DNA from: JBKECY01 sp047975025
Lineage (GTDB): Bacteria; Bacillota; Clostridia; Lachnospirales; Lachnospiraceae
DNA: 64,000 bases
NCBI GenBank assembly: GCA_047975025.1
Contig: JBKECY010000018.1
Coordinates: 19,155-83,154 of the forward strand
Reading direction: 5' to 3'
This document shows positions 47,715 to 55,908 of the stretch, in pieces (position 1 is the first letter of the stretch; each line of letters opens with the position of its first letter). The position numbers were made by a program, and so were the translations under genes. The notes under the pieces were generated by a model. The model was not told the DNA's origin. It saw only the letters and a program-made list of their open reading frames with translations, and made no database searches.

Positions 47715-48054
47715 CCCGTTCTACCTGACGTCCAAGTGGAAAGCTAAGCGCGGTAAGATACTGAGGCGAGACGGGTACCAGTGTCAGGAGTGTAAGAGAT
47801 ACGGCAGGGGGACAGAGGCTGATACAGTACACCACGTATACAGCAGGATAGAGCATCCAAGACTGGCATATGAGTCATGGAATCTTATATCGTTATGTAC
47901 TAAGTGCCACAACACAATGCATGATAGGGATAATGACAATATGACAGACAAAGGAAAAGAGTGGCAAGAGAGGAAACGACGAGAGTATGAAAAGCGTATC
48001 CCCCCCTCTGAAAACGTTGAATATTCAACAACGGGAAACCGGGAATGGGAATAG
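47695..48054 (+). CDS. HNH endonuclease
   Basis: 119 residues; ATG 47695, or 47701 two codons on. The HNH core is clear: ILRRDGYQCQECKRYG (first CxxC), DTVHHVYSRIEHPRLAYES (HH) and WNLISLCTKCHNTMHDR (N, CxxC, H). HNH proteins located directly upstream of terminase assist DNA cleavage during packaging in HK97-like and related phages. The third 18-bp repeat lies inside its 3' end. Confidence 0.92.
   Translation: MPMKKADPFYLTSKWKAKRGKILRRDGYQCQECKRYGRGTEADTVHHVYSRIEHPRLAYESWNLISLCTKCHNTMHDRDNDNMTDKGKEWQERKRREYEKRIPPSENVEYSTTGNREWE
48011..48028 (+). repeat. 18-bp repeat, copy 3, in the 3' end of the HNH gene
   Basis: AAAACGTTGAATATTCAA, identical to the copy at 42489, about 5.5 kb away; here the palindrome extends to GTTGAATATTCAAC. 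It is 78 bp before the terminase small subunit gene, where a cos or pac site may lie. Confidence 0.75.
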
Positions 48055-48105
48055 TTTCCCTCTCGACGGTATTTAAAGAAAATCGTTTTGAAAGGATGTG
48101 ACGAC

Positions 48106-48456
48106 ATGGCAAGAAAGGCTGAAAGCCTTGAGGGATATAGGCTCAAGGTCAAAAAGGACATGCAAAAATTAGGCACTTACAAGGTCGAATTCATGCCACT
48201 AATTGACATCTATTCGGAACTTCTGCACCGCCATGCTTGCCTTATGAAAAAATGGGAAACAGAGGATTTTGAGTATGAAGAAAGTACGGCAGCGGGAGGC
48301 ACAAAGAAAGCAACAATTGTCCTGACCATAGAAACATTGCGAAAAGATATACTGGCGTATTCGGACAGACTGCAACTAAACCCGAAGAGCCTAAATAGCG
48401 AGCCACAATCAAAAACCGAAGTGTCAGAATTTAGAAAATTTATGACTGTAAAATGA
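48106..48456 (+). CDS. Terminase small subunit (P27 family)
   Basis: 116 residues, ATG 48106 after AAAGGATGTGACGAC. DMQKLGTYKVEFMPLIDIYS, TIETLRKDILAYSDRLQLNP and an end of the type SEFRKFMTVK match P27-type small terminases, which recognise the packaging site. It ends one base before the large subunit gene. Confidence 0.85.
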   Translation: MARKAESLEGYRLKVKKDMQKLGTYKVEFMPLIDIYSELLHRHACLMKKWETEDFEYEESTAAGGTKKATIVLTIETLRKDILAYSDRLQLNPKSLNSEPQSKTEVSEFRKFMTVK

Positions 48457-48457
48457 C

Positions 48458-50242
48458 ATGGATCTAAAGCATATCACGTCACCGCACTTCAAAGTGGCTC
48501 TTGAATACGCGGAAAGCATAGTACAAGGAGATAAGATAGCATGTGTAGAGAACCGACAAGCGGCTAAGCGATTCTTAGATGACTTAGAACGGGACGATCT
48601 GGATTTCAAGCAGGAGCAATTCGATTTCGTCATTGATTTGATAGAGGCAACTATCAGGCATCAGCAGGGAGAGGACTTGCAAGGCAATCCGCTGAGGGGT
48701 GAACCGTTACTGCTACAGCCTTGGCAGAAATTTATTGTCGTTAACCTGGTAGGCTTTTTCAGAAAAGACAGCAAGGTGCGGCGCTTTCATGAATCGCTCT
48801 TGATGATTGCAAGAAAAAACGGTAAGACTGCATTTGCAAGCGCATTAGGTTGGGCGTTGTCTCAGTTGGACGCTATAAGCGGTAGCAAGCTTTATATTCT
48901 CGCAAATTCTCTCACGCAGACAATGGAGTCCTTCGGGTTCTTGGATTATAACGTGCAGAGGTATATAGAGGCTGGAGATAAAGAACTGTTTCAGGTCAGA
49001 GATAATAATAATGAGCATTCCATTTCTGCTGACTTCGGTAAAGATGGAGGCTCTATTTTTATTCGCGCCCTTGCGAACGACCCGAAGCGTCTTGATTCGC
49101 TGAACAGTAATCTACTGATTCTGGATGAAGTGCATACGTGGAAAACGTCAAAACAATACACGTTGATGAAGAATTCCCAAAAGGCATACAGAAACAAATT
49201 ACTTATAGCTATATCGACCGCCGGTGATGTGCCGAACGGTTTTTTATCTAATAGGCTTGCATATTGTCAGAAAGTTTTGAATGGAACACTGCTTGATGAC
49301 GAATACTTTATATTCATCTGTAAAGCGGATCAGGACGAGAAGGGAAATGTACAAGATTATACAGACCCGAAGATACTGGAAATGGCGAATCCCTCCGTTG
49401 GCGTATCGGTATCAATTGAGGACTTGGTTAGAGATGCGCAGCTTGCTATGAACGATCCTCAAACTAGAGGAGAGTTTTTCAATAAGACGCTGAATATATT
49501 CACAGCAAGCATGAAAGCGTATTTCGATATCAATGTATTTAAGTCGTCAAACAATCAATATAGCTGGACGCTTGAAGAGCTTGTAAAAATGCCAATCAAG
49601 TGGTATGGCGGAGCCGATCTGTCAAAGCTTCATGATCTTACGGCTGCCGCCCTCTATGGTACCTATAAGTTTAAAGGCAAAGAAATTGATATTTGCATCA
49701 CACACGCTTTCTTTCCAATAGTTCGGGCAACACAGAAAGCGGACGAGGATGGTATCCCACTGTTCGGATGGATGGACGATGGCGAACTGACAATGAGTAA
49801 TACTCCAACAGTATCATACGATGATATTGTCAATTGGTTTATCATGATGCGAGATAAGGGATTTAAAATCAAGCAAGTCGGGTTCGATAAAAAATTCGGT
49901 CGGGAATTCTTCTTGAAGATGAAAAAATCAAGATTTGTTATAAAAGACCAGCCACAGTATTTTTGGAGGAAATCAGAGGGATTCAGACGGATAGAGTTAA
50001 AGGCAAACAACACGGAATACTACTATGTTAGCAATCACGCATACGAATACTGCGTGCAGAATGTCAGGGCAATAGAAAAGACTGACGATATGATTCAGTA
50101 TGAAAAAGTAGATGGAGCAGACGGGACACAGAGGATCGACCTCTTTGATGCGTCTGTTTTTGCGTGCTGCCAGATGCTTGAAGATATGGCGCTGGGTGGA
50201 ACGGCTTCCAAGTGGCTGAATAGAGAAACGGTGGAAAGGTAG
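48458..50242 (+). CDS. Terminase large subunit
   Basis: 594 residues, the packaging motor and nuclease. ATPase part: LLMIARKNGKTAFASALGWA (Walker A, about 115-125), NLLILDEVHTWKT (Walker B, Asp223/Glu224), LLIAISTAGD (coupling motif). Nuclease part: WYGGADLSKLHDLTAAALYG with the first metal Asp, GFDKKFGREFF, and FDASVFACC near the end. HK97-type Terminase_1 family. Full length. Confidence 0.95.
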   Translation: MDLKHITSPHFKVALEYAESIVQGDKIACVENRQAAKRFLDDLERDDLDFKQEQFDFVIDLIEATIRHQQGEDLQGNPLRGEPLLLQPWQKFIVVNLVGFFRKDSKVRRFHESLLMIARKNGKTAFASALGWALSQLDAISGSKLYILANSLTQTMESFGFLDYNVQRYIEAGDKELFQVRDNNNEHSISADFGKDGGSIFIRALANDPKRLDSLNSNLLILDEVHTWKTSKQYTLMKNSQKAYRNKLLIAISTAGDVPNGFLSNRLAYCQKVLNGTLLDDEYFIFICKADQDEKGNVQDYTDPKILEMANPSVGVSVSIEDLVRDAQLAMNDPQTRGEFFNKTLNIFTASMKAYFDINVFKSSNNQYSWTLEELVKMPIKWYGGADLSKLHDLTAAALYGTYKFKGKEIDICITHAFFPIVRATQKADEDGIPLFGWMDDGELTMSNTPTVSYDDIVNWFIMMRDKGFKIKQVGFDKKFGREFFLKMKKSRFVIKDQPQYFWRKSEGFRRIELKANNTEYYYVSNHAYEYCVQNVRAIEKTDDMIQYEKVDGADGTQRIDLFDASVFACCQMLEDMALGGTASKWLNRETVER

Positions 50243-50246
50243 GAAT

Positions 50247-51449
50247 ATGGCGAAGAATAAGAATAAAAAAGCAAAAGTACAGATCAGAAGCGAACCGACC
50301 CCGAGTGTTGGGTTATTGACAAGCGTGGATTTCCCCGGGCTAATGCTGCCGCCGGGGTACACGAGTTTAGCATCGAATCCAGAAGTCAAAATATGTGTTG
50401 ATAAGATTGCCGACCTAGTCAGCAACATGACGATTCACCTCATGGAAAACACCGAAAAGGGGGATAAGCGGGTTAAGAATGAATTATCTAAAAAGATAGA
50501 TGTAAGCCCCTGCTCGTATATGACCCGCAAAAGTTGGATGTATAAAATCGTCAGCGATTTACTGCTGCACGGTGATGGTAATTCCGTTGTGTACCCTGTT
50601 ATAAAAGGCGGGTTGATTCAAGACCTTTTACCACTGCGTATGCAAGCGGTGGGGTATGAGGATGCGCCGGACGGGTACCGGGTTACGTATGATGGAAAAA
50701 CATTTGCGCCCGATGAAGTTATTCACTTTGTTGTCAATCCAGACCCCATATATCCATACAGAGGCACAGGATACCGCATATCCCTACGGGAAATCGTAAA
50801 CAACTTACGGCAAGCCACCAAGACAAAGAATGGTTTTATGTCAGGGCAGTATATGCCGAATGTGGTTGTAAAAGTTGATGCGAATAGCGAGGAATTCGCT
50901 GATGAAGCAAGCAGGGAGCAGGTAAAGCAAAGATATCTTAAAGATGCTAAGCCGGGCGAGCCGTGGATTATTCCGGCAGAGTTGATTGATATACAGTCTA
51001 TTAAGCCGCTAACACTTGAAGATATCGCCATAAACGAATCAGTTGAACTTGATAAAAAGACGGTTGCAGGACTCTTGGGGGTACCTGCTTTTTTCTTGGG
51101 CGTAGGAACATTCAATAAGGACGAGTACAACAATTTCGTTGATACAAGAATTATGAGCATCGGCAATGTAATTGGGCAGACCCTGACAAGAGATTTATTA
51201 TATGACCCTTCTTGGTACTTCCGGCTGAACCCTAGAAGCTTGTACGCGTATAACCTTATGGACTTGACAAATGCAGGCACCGCAATGATCAAGCTAAACA
51301 CCATGCGCCGGAATGAGTTAAGAGATTGGGTAGGACTTGATCCAGATGAGGAAATGGAAGATCTTCTTGTGCTTGAAAATTTCCTCAAGCAAGAGGATTT
51401 GGGAAAACAAAATAAACTAAACGGAGGTGATGGAAATGGAGAAGCGTAA
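50247..51449 (+). CDS. Portal protein (HK97 type)
   Basis: 400 residues. NPEVKICVDKIADLVSNMTIHL, LLLHGDGNSVVYPV, DEVIHFVVNPDPIYPYRGTG and GLLGVPAFFLGVG are typical of HK97-like portals, through which DNA enters the capsid. GAAAGGTAGGAAT precedes the ATG. Near full length; the C-terminus is Gly/Glu/Asn-rich and overlaps the protease gene by 14 bp. Confidence 0.95.
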   Translation: MAKNKNKKAKVQIRSEPTPSVGLLTSVDFPGLMLPPGYTSLASNPEVKICVDKIADLVSNMTIHLMENTEKGDKRVKNELSKKIDVSPCSYMTRKSWMYKIVSDLLLHGDGNSVVYPVIKGGLIQDLLPLRMQAVGYEDAPDGYRVTYDGKTFAPDEVIHFVVNPDPIYPYRGTGYRISLREIVNNLRQATKTKNGFMSGQYMPNVVVKVDANSEEFADEASREQVKQRYLKDAKPGEPWIIPAELIDIQSIKPLTLEDIAINESVELDKKTVAGLLGVPAFFLGVGTFNKDEYNNFVDTRIMSIGNVIGQTLTRDLLYDPSWYFRLNPRSLYAYNLMDLTNAGTAMIKLNTMRRNELRDWVGLDPDEEMEDLLVLENFLKQEDLGKQNKLNGGDGNGEA

Positions 51450-52008
51450 ATCGTACTCAACCGGGGAATTCAGGGCGAGTACGGAAGAAAGTGGCGAAAA
51501 AGTAATCGAGGGCTATTTTGCCATGTTTGAGAGCCGGACGGAATTATGGCCAGGGGTACATGAAAAGATCTCGAAGGGCGCATTTGACAAGAGTCTAAAG
51601 GATGGAGATATCCGCTGCCTGTTTAACCACAATGATGATATCGTGCTAGGCCGGAACACCAACAGCACACTTGAACTAAAGGCGGACGACAAAGGTCTGT
51701 ACGGAAAAGTGGTTATCAATGAAAATGACCGCGCCGCCGTGGATGCACATGCGCGCGTTATGCGTGGTGATATCACAGGGTGCAGTTTTGGGTTTTATCC
51801 AATGAAGATGCCAATTCGTACACTGGACGACGGAACCATTGAACAGAGTATTGATGAAGCCGAGTTGTTTGAGGTGTCCGTGTGCTCGTTCCCGGCGTAT
51901 CCGCAGACGGAAATTGAAGCACGCAGACGCGACATTGAGAGTACAAAAAAAGAGCAATTGAAACTTAGAAAGCAAGCTGTGAAAGCGAGGATTGAAAAAT
52001 GGCATTAA
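51436..52008 (+). CDS. HK97-type prohead protease
   Basis: 190 residues; ATG 51436, eight bases after GGAGG. The U35 fold is recognisable: VIEGYFAMFES, FDKSLKDGDIRCLFNHN with the catalytic His, ITGCSFGFYPMKM with the catalytic Ser, and ELFEVSVCSFPAYPQT. It cleaves the N-terminal delta domain of the capsid protein. The capsid start overlaps its last three codons and stop. Confidence 0.93.
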   Translation: MEKRKSYSTGEFRASTEESGEKVIEGYFAMFESRTELWPGVHEKISKGAFDKSLKDGDIRCLFNHNDDIVLGRNTNSTLELKADDKGLYGKVVINENDRAAVDAHARVMRGDITGCSFGFYPMKMPIRTLDDGTIEQSIDEAELFEVSVCSFPAYPQTEIEARRRDIESTKKEQLKLRKQAVKARIEKWH

Positions 52009-53234
52009 GAAAAATCATGAAACAGAAGGAACTTGAAAGAAAAGAAGCAGCACTGGTAGTTATTGCTGCAGATCTGGCTACCCTTGAGGCAAGAGAAAAA
52101 GAACTCGAAAGAGCCATTGATGAAGCGGAGACCGACGAAGAGATCGAGACAGTCGAGAAATCAGCAGAAGAACTTGAGCAGGAGTTGGCTGACAAAAAAG
52201 CCGAGAAAGAAAAGCTTGAGGGAGAAATCGCAGCTCTCGAAGATGAAATTTCCAAGATTGACGAAAACGCGCCTACTGGCGATGAAGGGAGAAAGAAGAT
52301 GAAAGGCAAAAGAAGTGAGCAGGAATTGACAGAGGTAAGGGGTGCCGTAGACCGTTTCTTGCGTTCTAAGGGACAGGTGAGAGACGGACTTGTTTCGGAA
52401 GAGGCAGACGTACTCATTCCGCAGGATATTGTCTATACACCTACCAAAGAAATTGATACGGTTGTCGACTTGGCACAGTATGTTAAAAAGAATAACGTGT
52501 CTGCTGCAAGCGGCAAGTATCCGATGCTGAAAAGAGCAGTTGCGCAGCTTCATACTACTGCTGAGCTACAGGAGAATCCCGCATTAGCAAAGCCGGAATT
52601 CTATGAAGTTTCATGGAGTGTTGACACATACCGCGGAATGCTGGCTATCTCACAGGAGGCAATTGACGACAGCGAGGCGGATCTGCTTGGTATTGTCGCA
52701 GAGAACGCGGAAGAGCAGAGAATCAATACCACAAACGCGCTTATTGCTGCGCAATTCAAAAGTTTCACGGCTGTGGGGATTGATGCTTCTACGCAGGACA
52801 TCGTTGACGAAATCAAGAAAATCCTGAACGTATCTCTTGATTCTGGATATGTTAAATCTTTTGTGGTAACGCAGTCGTTCTATCAGGTACTTGATACCTT
52901 AAAAGACAAAAACGGTCGCTATCTGTTGCAGGATTCTATCACAGCGGGCTCGCCGTCTACTCTCTTGGCTAGACCGGTGTACGTTGTGAATGATGAGTTG
53001 CTGCAGGTAAACGCCGGAACAGAAGAAGCACCCGTATATAACCCATATGTGGCGTTTGTAGGCGACCTGACTAAAGCTGTCCTGTATTCACTGCGTGCCG
53101 GAATTACAGCTAAATGGGCTGACGACACGGTATACGGGCAGTATTTAGCAGTTGGCTCACGCCTCGGAATCAGCAAGGCGGACGCAAACGCAGGGTACTT
53201 TGTTACTGTGACCGGAGAAACGGAAGGAGCGTAA
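51999..53234 (+). CDS. Major capsid protein (HK97 fold)
   Basis: 411 residues. The first 110 or so are a charged coiled coil (ERKEAALVVIAADLATLEAR and later Glu/Lys-rich heptads), the scaffold-like delta domain removed by the protease. The mature part shows LTEVRGAVDRFLRSKGQV, DVLIPQDIVYTPTKEIDTVV, YRGMLAISQEAIDDSEADL and YVVNDELLQVNAG with an HK97-type ending. ATG 51999 is coupled to the protease stop. Confidence 0.94.
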   Translation: MALRKIMKQKELERKEAALVVIAADLATLEAREKELERAIDEAETDEEIETVEKSAEELEQELADKKAEKEKLEGEIAALEDEISKIDENAPTGDEGRKKMKGKRSEQELTEVRGAVDRFLRSKGQVRDGLVSEEADVLIPQDIVYTPTKEIDTVVDLAQYVKKNNVSAASGKYPMLKRAVAQLHTTAELQENPALAKPEFYEVSWSVDTYRGMLAISQEAIDDSEADLLGIVAENAEEQRINTTNALIAAQFKSFTAVGIDASTQDIVDEIKKILNVSLDSGYVKSFVVTQSFYQVLDTLKDKNGRYLLQDSITAGSPSTLLARPVYVVNDELLQVNAGTEEAPVYNPYVAFVGDLTKAVLYSLRAGITAKWADDTVYGQYLAVGSRLGISKADANAGYFVTVTGETEGA

Positions 53235-53237
53235 GAC

Positions 53238-53408
53238 ATGTATAAAGTAGTCTATAAATTTTACGATAAGCAGGACGGAAATAAGATCTACAAGGTAGGG
53301 GATGAGTATACGGGAAAGGTCACAAAGACGCGCCTTGCGCAGCTTACCACTACGAAGAATGATATAGGCAAGGTGCTCATTGAAAAAGTAGAGGATCCGC
53401 AAGAGTAG
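53238..53408 (+). CDS. Small head-region protein, unknown
   Basis: 56 residues, ATG 53238 three bases after the capsid stop, GGAAGGAGCGTAAGAC upstream. MYKVVYKFYDKQDGNKIYKV, then a TRLAQLTTTKN-type segment, resembles the small beta-stranded proteins found between capsid and connector genes in Firmicutes phages. Function unknown. Confidence 0.7.
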   Translation: MYKVVYKFYDKQDGNKIYKVGDEYTGKVTKTRLAQLTTTKNDIGKVLIEKVEDPQE

Positions 53409-53417
53409 GAGGAACCC

Positions 53418-53693
53418 ATGAAAGAACAAGTATTATCCCTACTAAAAGCAAGAAAAGGCATTTCCACGGATATTCGGGATGTGCTTTTACTTGCGATTAT
53501 TTCCGGGATTATAAGCGATATTAAGTATGTGAACGGTATCGAATTAGACGAAAGTAACGCAGGGCATACGATGCTTGTTCTTGATTGGGCGACGTGGAAA
53601 TATGATCACCCCGAGGACGGAGCGGTGCCGCGATCGATTCAGTACCGGCTTCACAATTTGATAATCAAAAAGGCGGGTGAGGTAAGTGAGTAA
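53418..53693 (+). CDS. Head-tail connector protein (gp6-like)
   Basis: 91 residues, AGGAGGAACCC before the ATG. Mostly helical (EQVLSLLKARKGISTDIRDV, VPRSIQYRLHNLIIKKAGEV), fits the HK97 gp6/SPP1 gp15 adaptor family by position and size. The family call leans on position. Confidence 0.7.
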   Translation: MKEQVLSLLKARKGISTDIRDVLLLAIISGIISDIKYVNGIELDESNAGHTMLVLDWATWKYDHPEDGAVPRSIQYRLHNLIIKKAGEVSE

Positions 53694-53997
53694 TACATGG
53701 GATCACCAAGTTACGCTTTTAGGAGTAGGCGAAATTACAACGGATGAATTAGGACAGCAAATTAGCAATCCTAAAGAAACCGTTGTTTTTTGTTGCCGGA
53801 AACCAACTCCGAGAAGCGAGTACTATTCCGCAAAGCAGGCGGGAATCCGAGTGGCCGAACTTTTGGTCGTGCATCCATACGAGTACAACCAAGAGACGGA
53901 AGTAAGGTTTAACGGAACTGTACTGCACATTGAGAGAGTATATCAGATATCCCTTGATGAATTAGAACTTACCTGCGTTGAGAGGCTGGGTGATTAA
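53686..53997 (+). CDS. Head closure protein (SPP1 gp16-like)
   Basis: 103 residues, GTG 53686 overlapping the previous gene by 8 bp. DHQVTLLGVGEITTDELGQQ and FCCRKPTPRSEYYSAKQAGI, then LLVVHPYEYNQETEVRFNGT, LHIERVYQI: the usual head-tail joining (phage_H_T_join) pattern. Confidence 0.8.
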   Translation: MSNTWDHQVTLLGVGEITTDELGQQISNPKETVVFCCRKPTPRSEYYSAKQAGIRVAELLVVHPYEYNQETEVRFNGTVLHIERVYQISLDELELTCVERLGD

Positions 53998-54393
53998 ATG
54001 GCTTACAGGTATTCGCAAGTCAAAGGGAATATTAACGCCGGAAGTCTGGCGGACGCAATAGTAAATAGTTTGGAAGTGTATACGGAAGAACTTGAAGAGG
54101 ACATACAGGAAGCTGGAAAACGAATAGCGCAAGAAACCGCGGAAGAATTAAGGCAATCCAGCCAGCAAAGAAGCGGCGATTATGCAAAAGGGTGGAAAAG
54201 CAAGAAGCGAACTAAGACCAAAAGCGGATACGTGGTGTATAACGAAACAAATTACCAGCTTACGCACTTACTTGAAAAGGGACATGCGAAGCGTAACGGT
54301 GGCAGAACGAAAGCTTTCAAGCATATTGAACCGGCGGAACAGCACGCTATTGAAAAATTTGAAAAAGCAGTAGAGGAGGCGATCAAAGGGTGA
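53998..54393 (+). CDS. HK97 gp10-like tail terminator/connector protein
   Basis: 131 residues starting right after the previous stop. RSGDYAKGWKSKKRTKTKSG and VVYNETNYQLTHLLEKGHAK, RNGGRTKAFKHIEPAEQ are hallmarks of the HK97_gp10/SPP1 gp16.1-like family. The next gene starts in its stop codon region (GTGA overlap). Confidence 0.85.
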   Translation: MAYRYSQVKGNINAGSLADAIVNSLEVYTEELEEDIQEAGKRIAQETAEELRQSSQQRSGDYAKGWKSKKRTKTKSGYVVYNETNYQLTHLLEKGHAKRNGGRTKAFKHIEPAEQHAIEKFEKAVEEAIKG

Positions 54394-54707
54394 CACTAGG
54401 GGAATTGAAAACACTACTTGATACAACTGAACTAAAGGTTGCGTATCATCACTGGAAAGCCGGGGGCGCTCCGCCACTCCCGTATATCTTGTATTACGAG
54501 GACTCGGACTTGGGGTTTAAAGCGGACAACGTCAATTACATGCCTGTTAAGAGTACGACTATTGAGTTGTACTCGCAGACAAAGGATGTGGCAAACGAGG
54601 CCAAGATCGAGCAGATATTAGCAGATAATAAACTGTCCTACGAAGCATATGAAAGTTATTTAGAAACCGAAGATATGTATTTAAGGGCTTACGAAATTAC
54701 ACTTTAG
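54390..54707 (+). CDS. Tail completion/terminator protein
   Basis: 105 residues, GTG 54390 with GAGGAGGCGATCAAAG in front. LKVAYHHWKAGGAPPLPYIL and STTIELYSQTKDVANEAKIE are typical of the small protein between gp10-like and major tail genes (gp17-like). Confidence 0.75.
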   Translation: MTLGELKTLLDTTELKVAYHHWKAGGAPPLPYILYYEDSDLGFKADNVNYMPVKSTTIELYSQTKDVANEAKIEQILADNKLSYEAYESYLETEDMYLRAYEITL

Positions 54708-54717
54708 GAGGTAAAAG

Positions 54718-55317
54718 ATGTCAGGAACAGCAAAGAAAAATAAAGTTACTTATGGTTTAGAGAAATGCCATTATGCAAAAGGCACCCTTAATGAAGAAAC
54801 AGGGGAAATCACATACGAAGAACCGGTGAAATTGCCCGGTGCAGTGGAAATGACGGTTGAGCCGACAGGGGATCAGATTACGTTTAAGGCGGATAACATT
54901 GATTACTACAAAGCCCCTAATAATCAGGGATATGAGGGGACATTGAATCTTGCGTTGATTCCGGATAAATTCCTGCAGGAAATTCTTGGAGAGGTTGAAA
55001 ATGTAGAGGCGGGGATGATTAGCGAGTATTCCAATGCAAAGACAAGCCCGTTTGCCCTACTGTTTGAATTCTCCGGAGATCAGACCGAGACAAGACACGC
55101 CCTGTATTATTGCTCCGCGACTCGCCCAACCGTTGCATCAAGCACGAAAGATTCAGGGGAACCGAACACGCAGGAACTTGCTTTTTCCTCAAGTCCACGC
55201 CCGGCAGACAAGCTTGTTAAAAGCCGCACGAACGGGGACGTCACCACTACGCAGTACAATGCATGGTTCGAGGCGGTTCAGGAACCTCCTGTAGAGACGG
55301 AGACGGAAGGAGCGTAA
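54718..55317 (+). CDS. Major tail protein
   Basis: 199 residues, TAGGAGGTAAAAG before the ATG. KKNKVTYGLEKCHYAKGTLN, QITFKADNIDYYKAPNNQGY, EGTLNLALIPDKFLQEILGE and a C-terminal DVTTTQYNAWFEAVQEPP are the phi13/TP901-1-type major tail tube pattern. It polymerises to form the tail tube. Confidence 0.92.
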   Translation: MSGTAKKNKVTYGLEKCHYAKGTLNEETGEITYEEPVKLPGAVEMTVEPTGDQITFKADNIDYYKAPNNQGYEGTLNLALIPDKFLQEILGEVENVEAGMISEYSNAKTSPFALLFEFSGDQTETRHALYYCSATRPTVASSTKDSGEPNTQELAFSSSPRPADKLVKSRTNGDVTTTQYNAWFEAVQEPPVETETEGA

Positions 55318-55320
55318 CGC

Positions 55321-55689
55321 ATGGAAAAGACAATTAATATCGGTGGGCGAGACGTAAGACTCAAGTCCACCGGGGCAACCGCCCTAAGATACAAGCAGCA
55401 GTTTGGAAAAGATTACTTTGCCGAAATTTTCAAGATGGCAAAAGGACTGGGAGCCGCAAAGGGCGAAACCGTAGACACCGAGAACATGACGGACGAGCAG
55501 ATTGATGCACTCGACTTCCAGATCTTCACAAATCTGATTTGGGTGTTTGCGAAAACCGCAGACCCATCCATCCCGGATCCGGTGACATGGCTTGATGAAT
55601 TTGAAGAGTTCCCCATTCAGGATGTAGCGCAGGAAGTTGCAGACATGATCGCGGTCACTTCACAGACTAAAAAAAATAAAAGACCCTAA
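55321..55689 (+). CDS. Tail assembly chaperone, short (G-like) form
   Basis: 122 residues: ETINIGGRDVR-type opening (MEKTINIGGRDVRLKSTGAT), then YKQQFGKDYFAEIFKMAKGL and FQIFTNLIWVFAKTADPSIP, a gpG-type chaperone that coats the tape measure protein. The zero frame ends at TAA 55687 just after a run of eight A. A second frame continues without a start of its own up to the tape measure gene, see the next entries. Confidence 0.88.
   Translation: MEKTINIGGRDVRLKSTGATALRYKQQFGKDYFAEIFKMAKGLGAAKGETVDTENMTDEQIDALDFQIFTNLIWVFAKTADPSIPDPVTWLDEFEEFPIQDVAQEVADMIAVTSQTKKNKRP
55669..55677 (+). promoter_or_regulatory. Probable +1 (or -2) ribosomal frameshift site
   Basis: ACT-AAA-AAA-AAT in the zero frame lies in an A8 run (55669-55676). 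Moving both Lys tRNAs one base forward keeps perfect AAA pairing and puts ribosomes in the open frame. A -1 shift would meet TAA at once (55677-55679), so it is excluded. Confidence 0.65.
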
Positions 55690-55897
55690 TTCCTCCAGTG
55701 ATGAAATATTCACGGAGGAATCTTTTTTGTACTGCTGCAAGCAAGTAGGACTGTCCTTCGAGGAAATGGATTTAATGACGCTCGGAGGGTGCCTGGATTA
55801 TATACAGGAGTACATAGACAACAATAGGCGGGATTCCAAAGGGAACCGCATACAGAAGCCAAGAAAAGCGAATCAGGCTGACTTCAACGCATTTTAG
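55688..55897 (+). CDS. Frameshift extension of tail assembly chaperone (GT-like long form)
   Basis: In the frame +1 to the chaperone, the sequence reads KKIKDPNSSSDEIFTEESFL, then YCCKQVGLSFEEMDLMTLGG, CLDYIQEYIDNN and ends FNAF at TAG 55895. No ATG/GTG start with a ribosome binding site precedes it. Its place between the chaperone and the tape measure gene, and its size (about 70 residues), match the T extension of lambda gpGT. The fused product would be about 190 residues. Confidence 0.75.
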   Translation, partial: NSSSDEIFTEESFLYCCKQVGLSFEEMDLMTLGGCLDYIQEYIDNNRRDSKGNRIQKPRKANQADFNAF

Positions 55898-55908
55898 GAG
55901 GTGTGACA

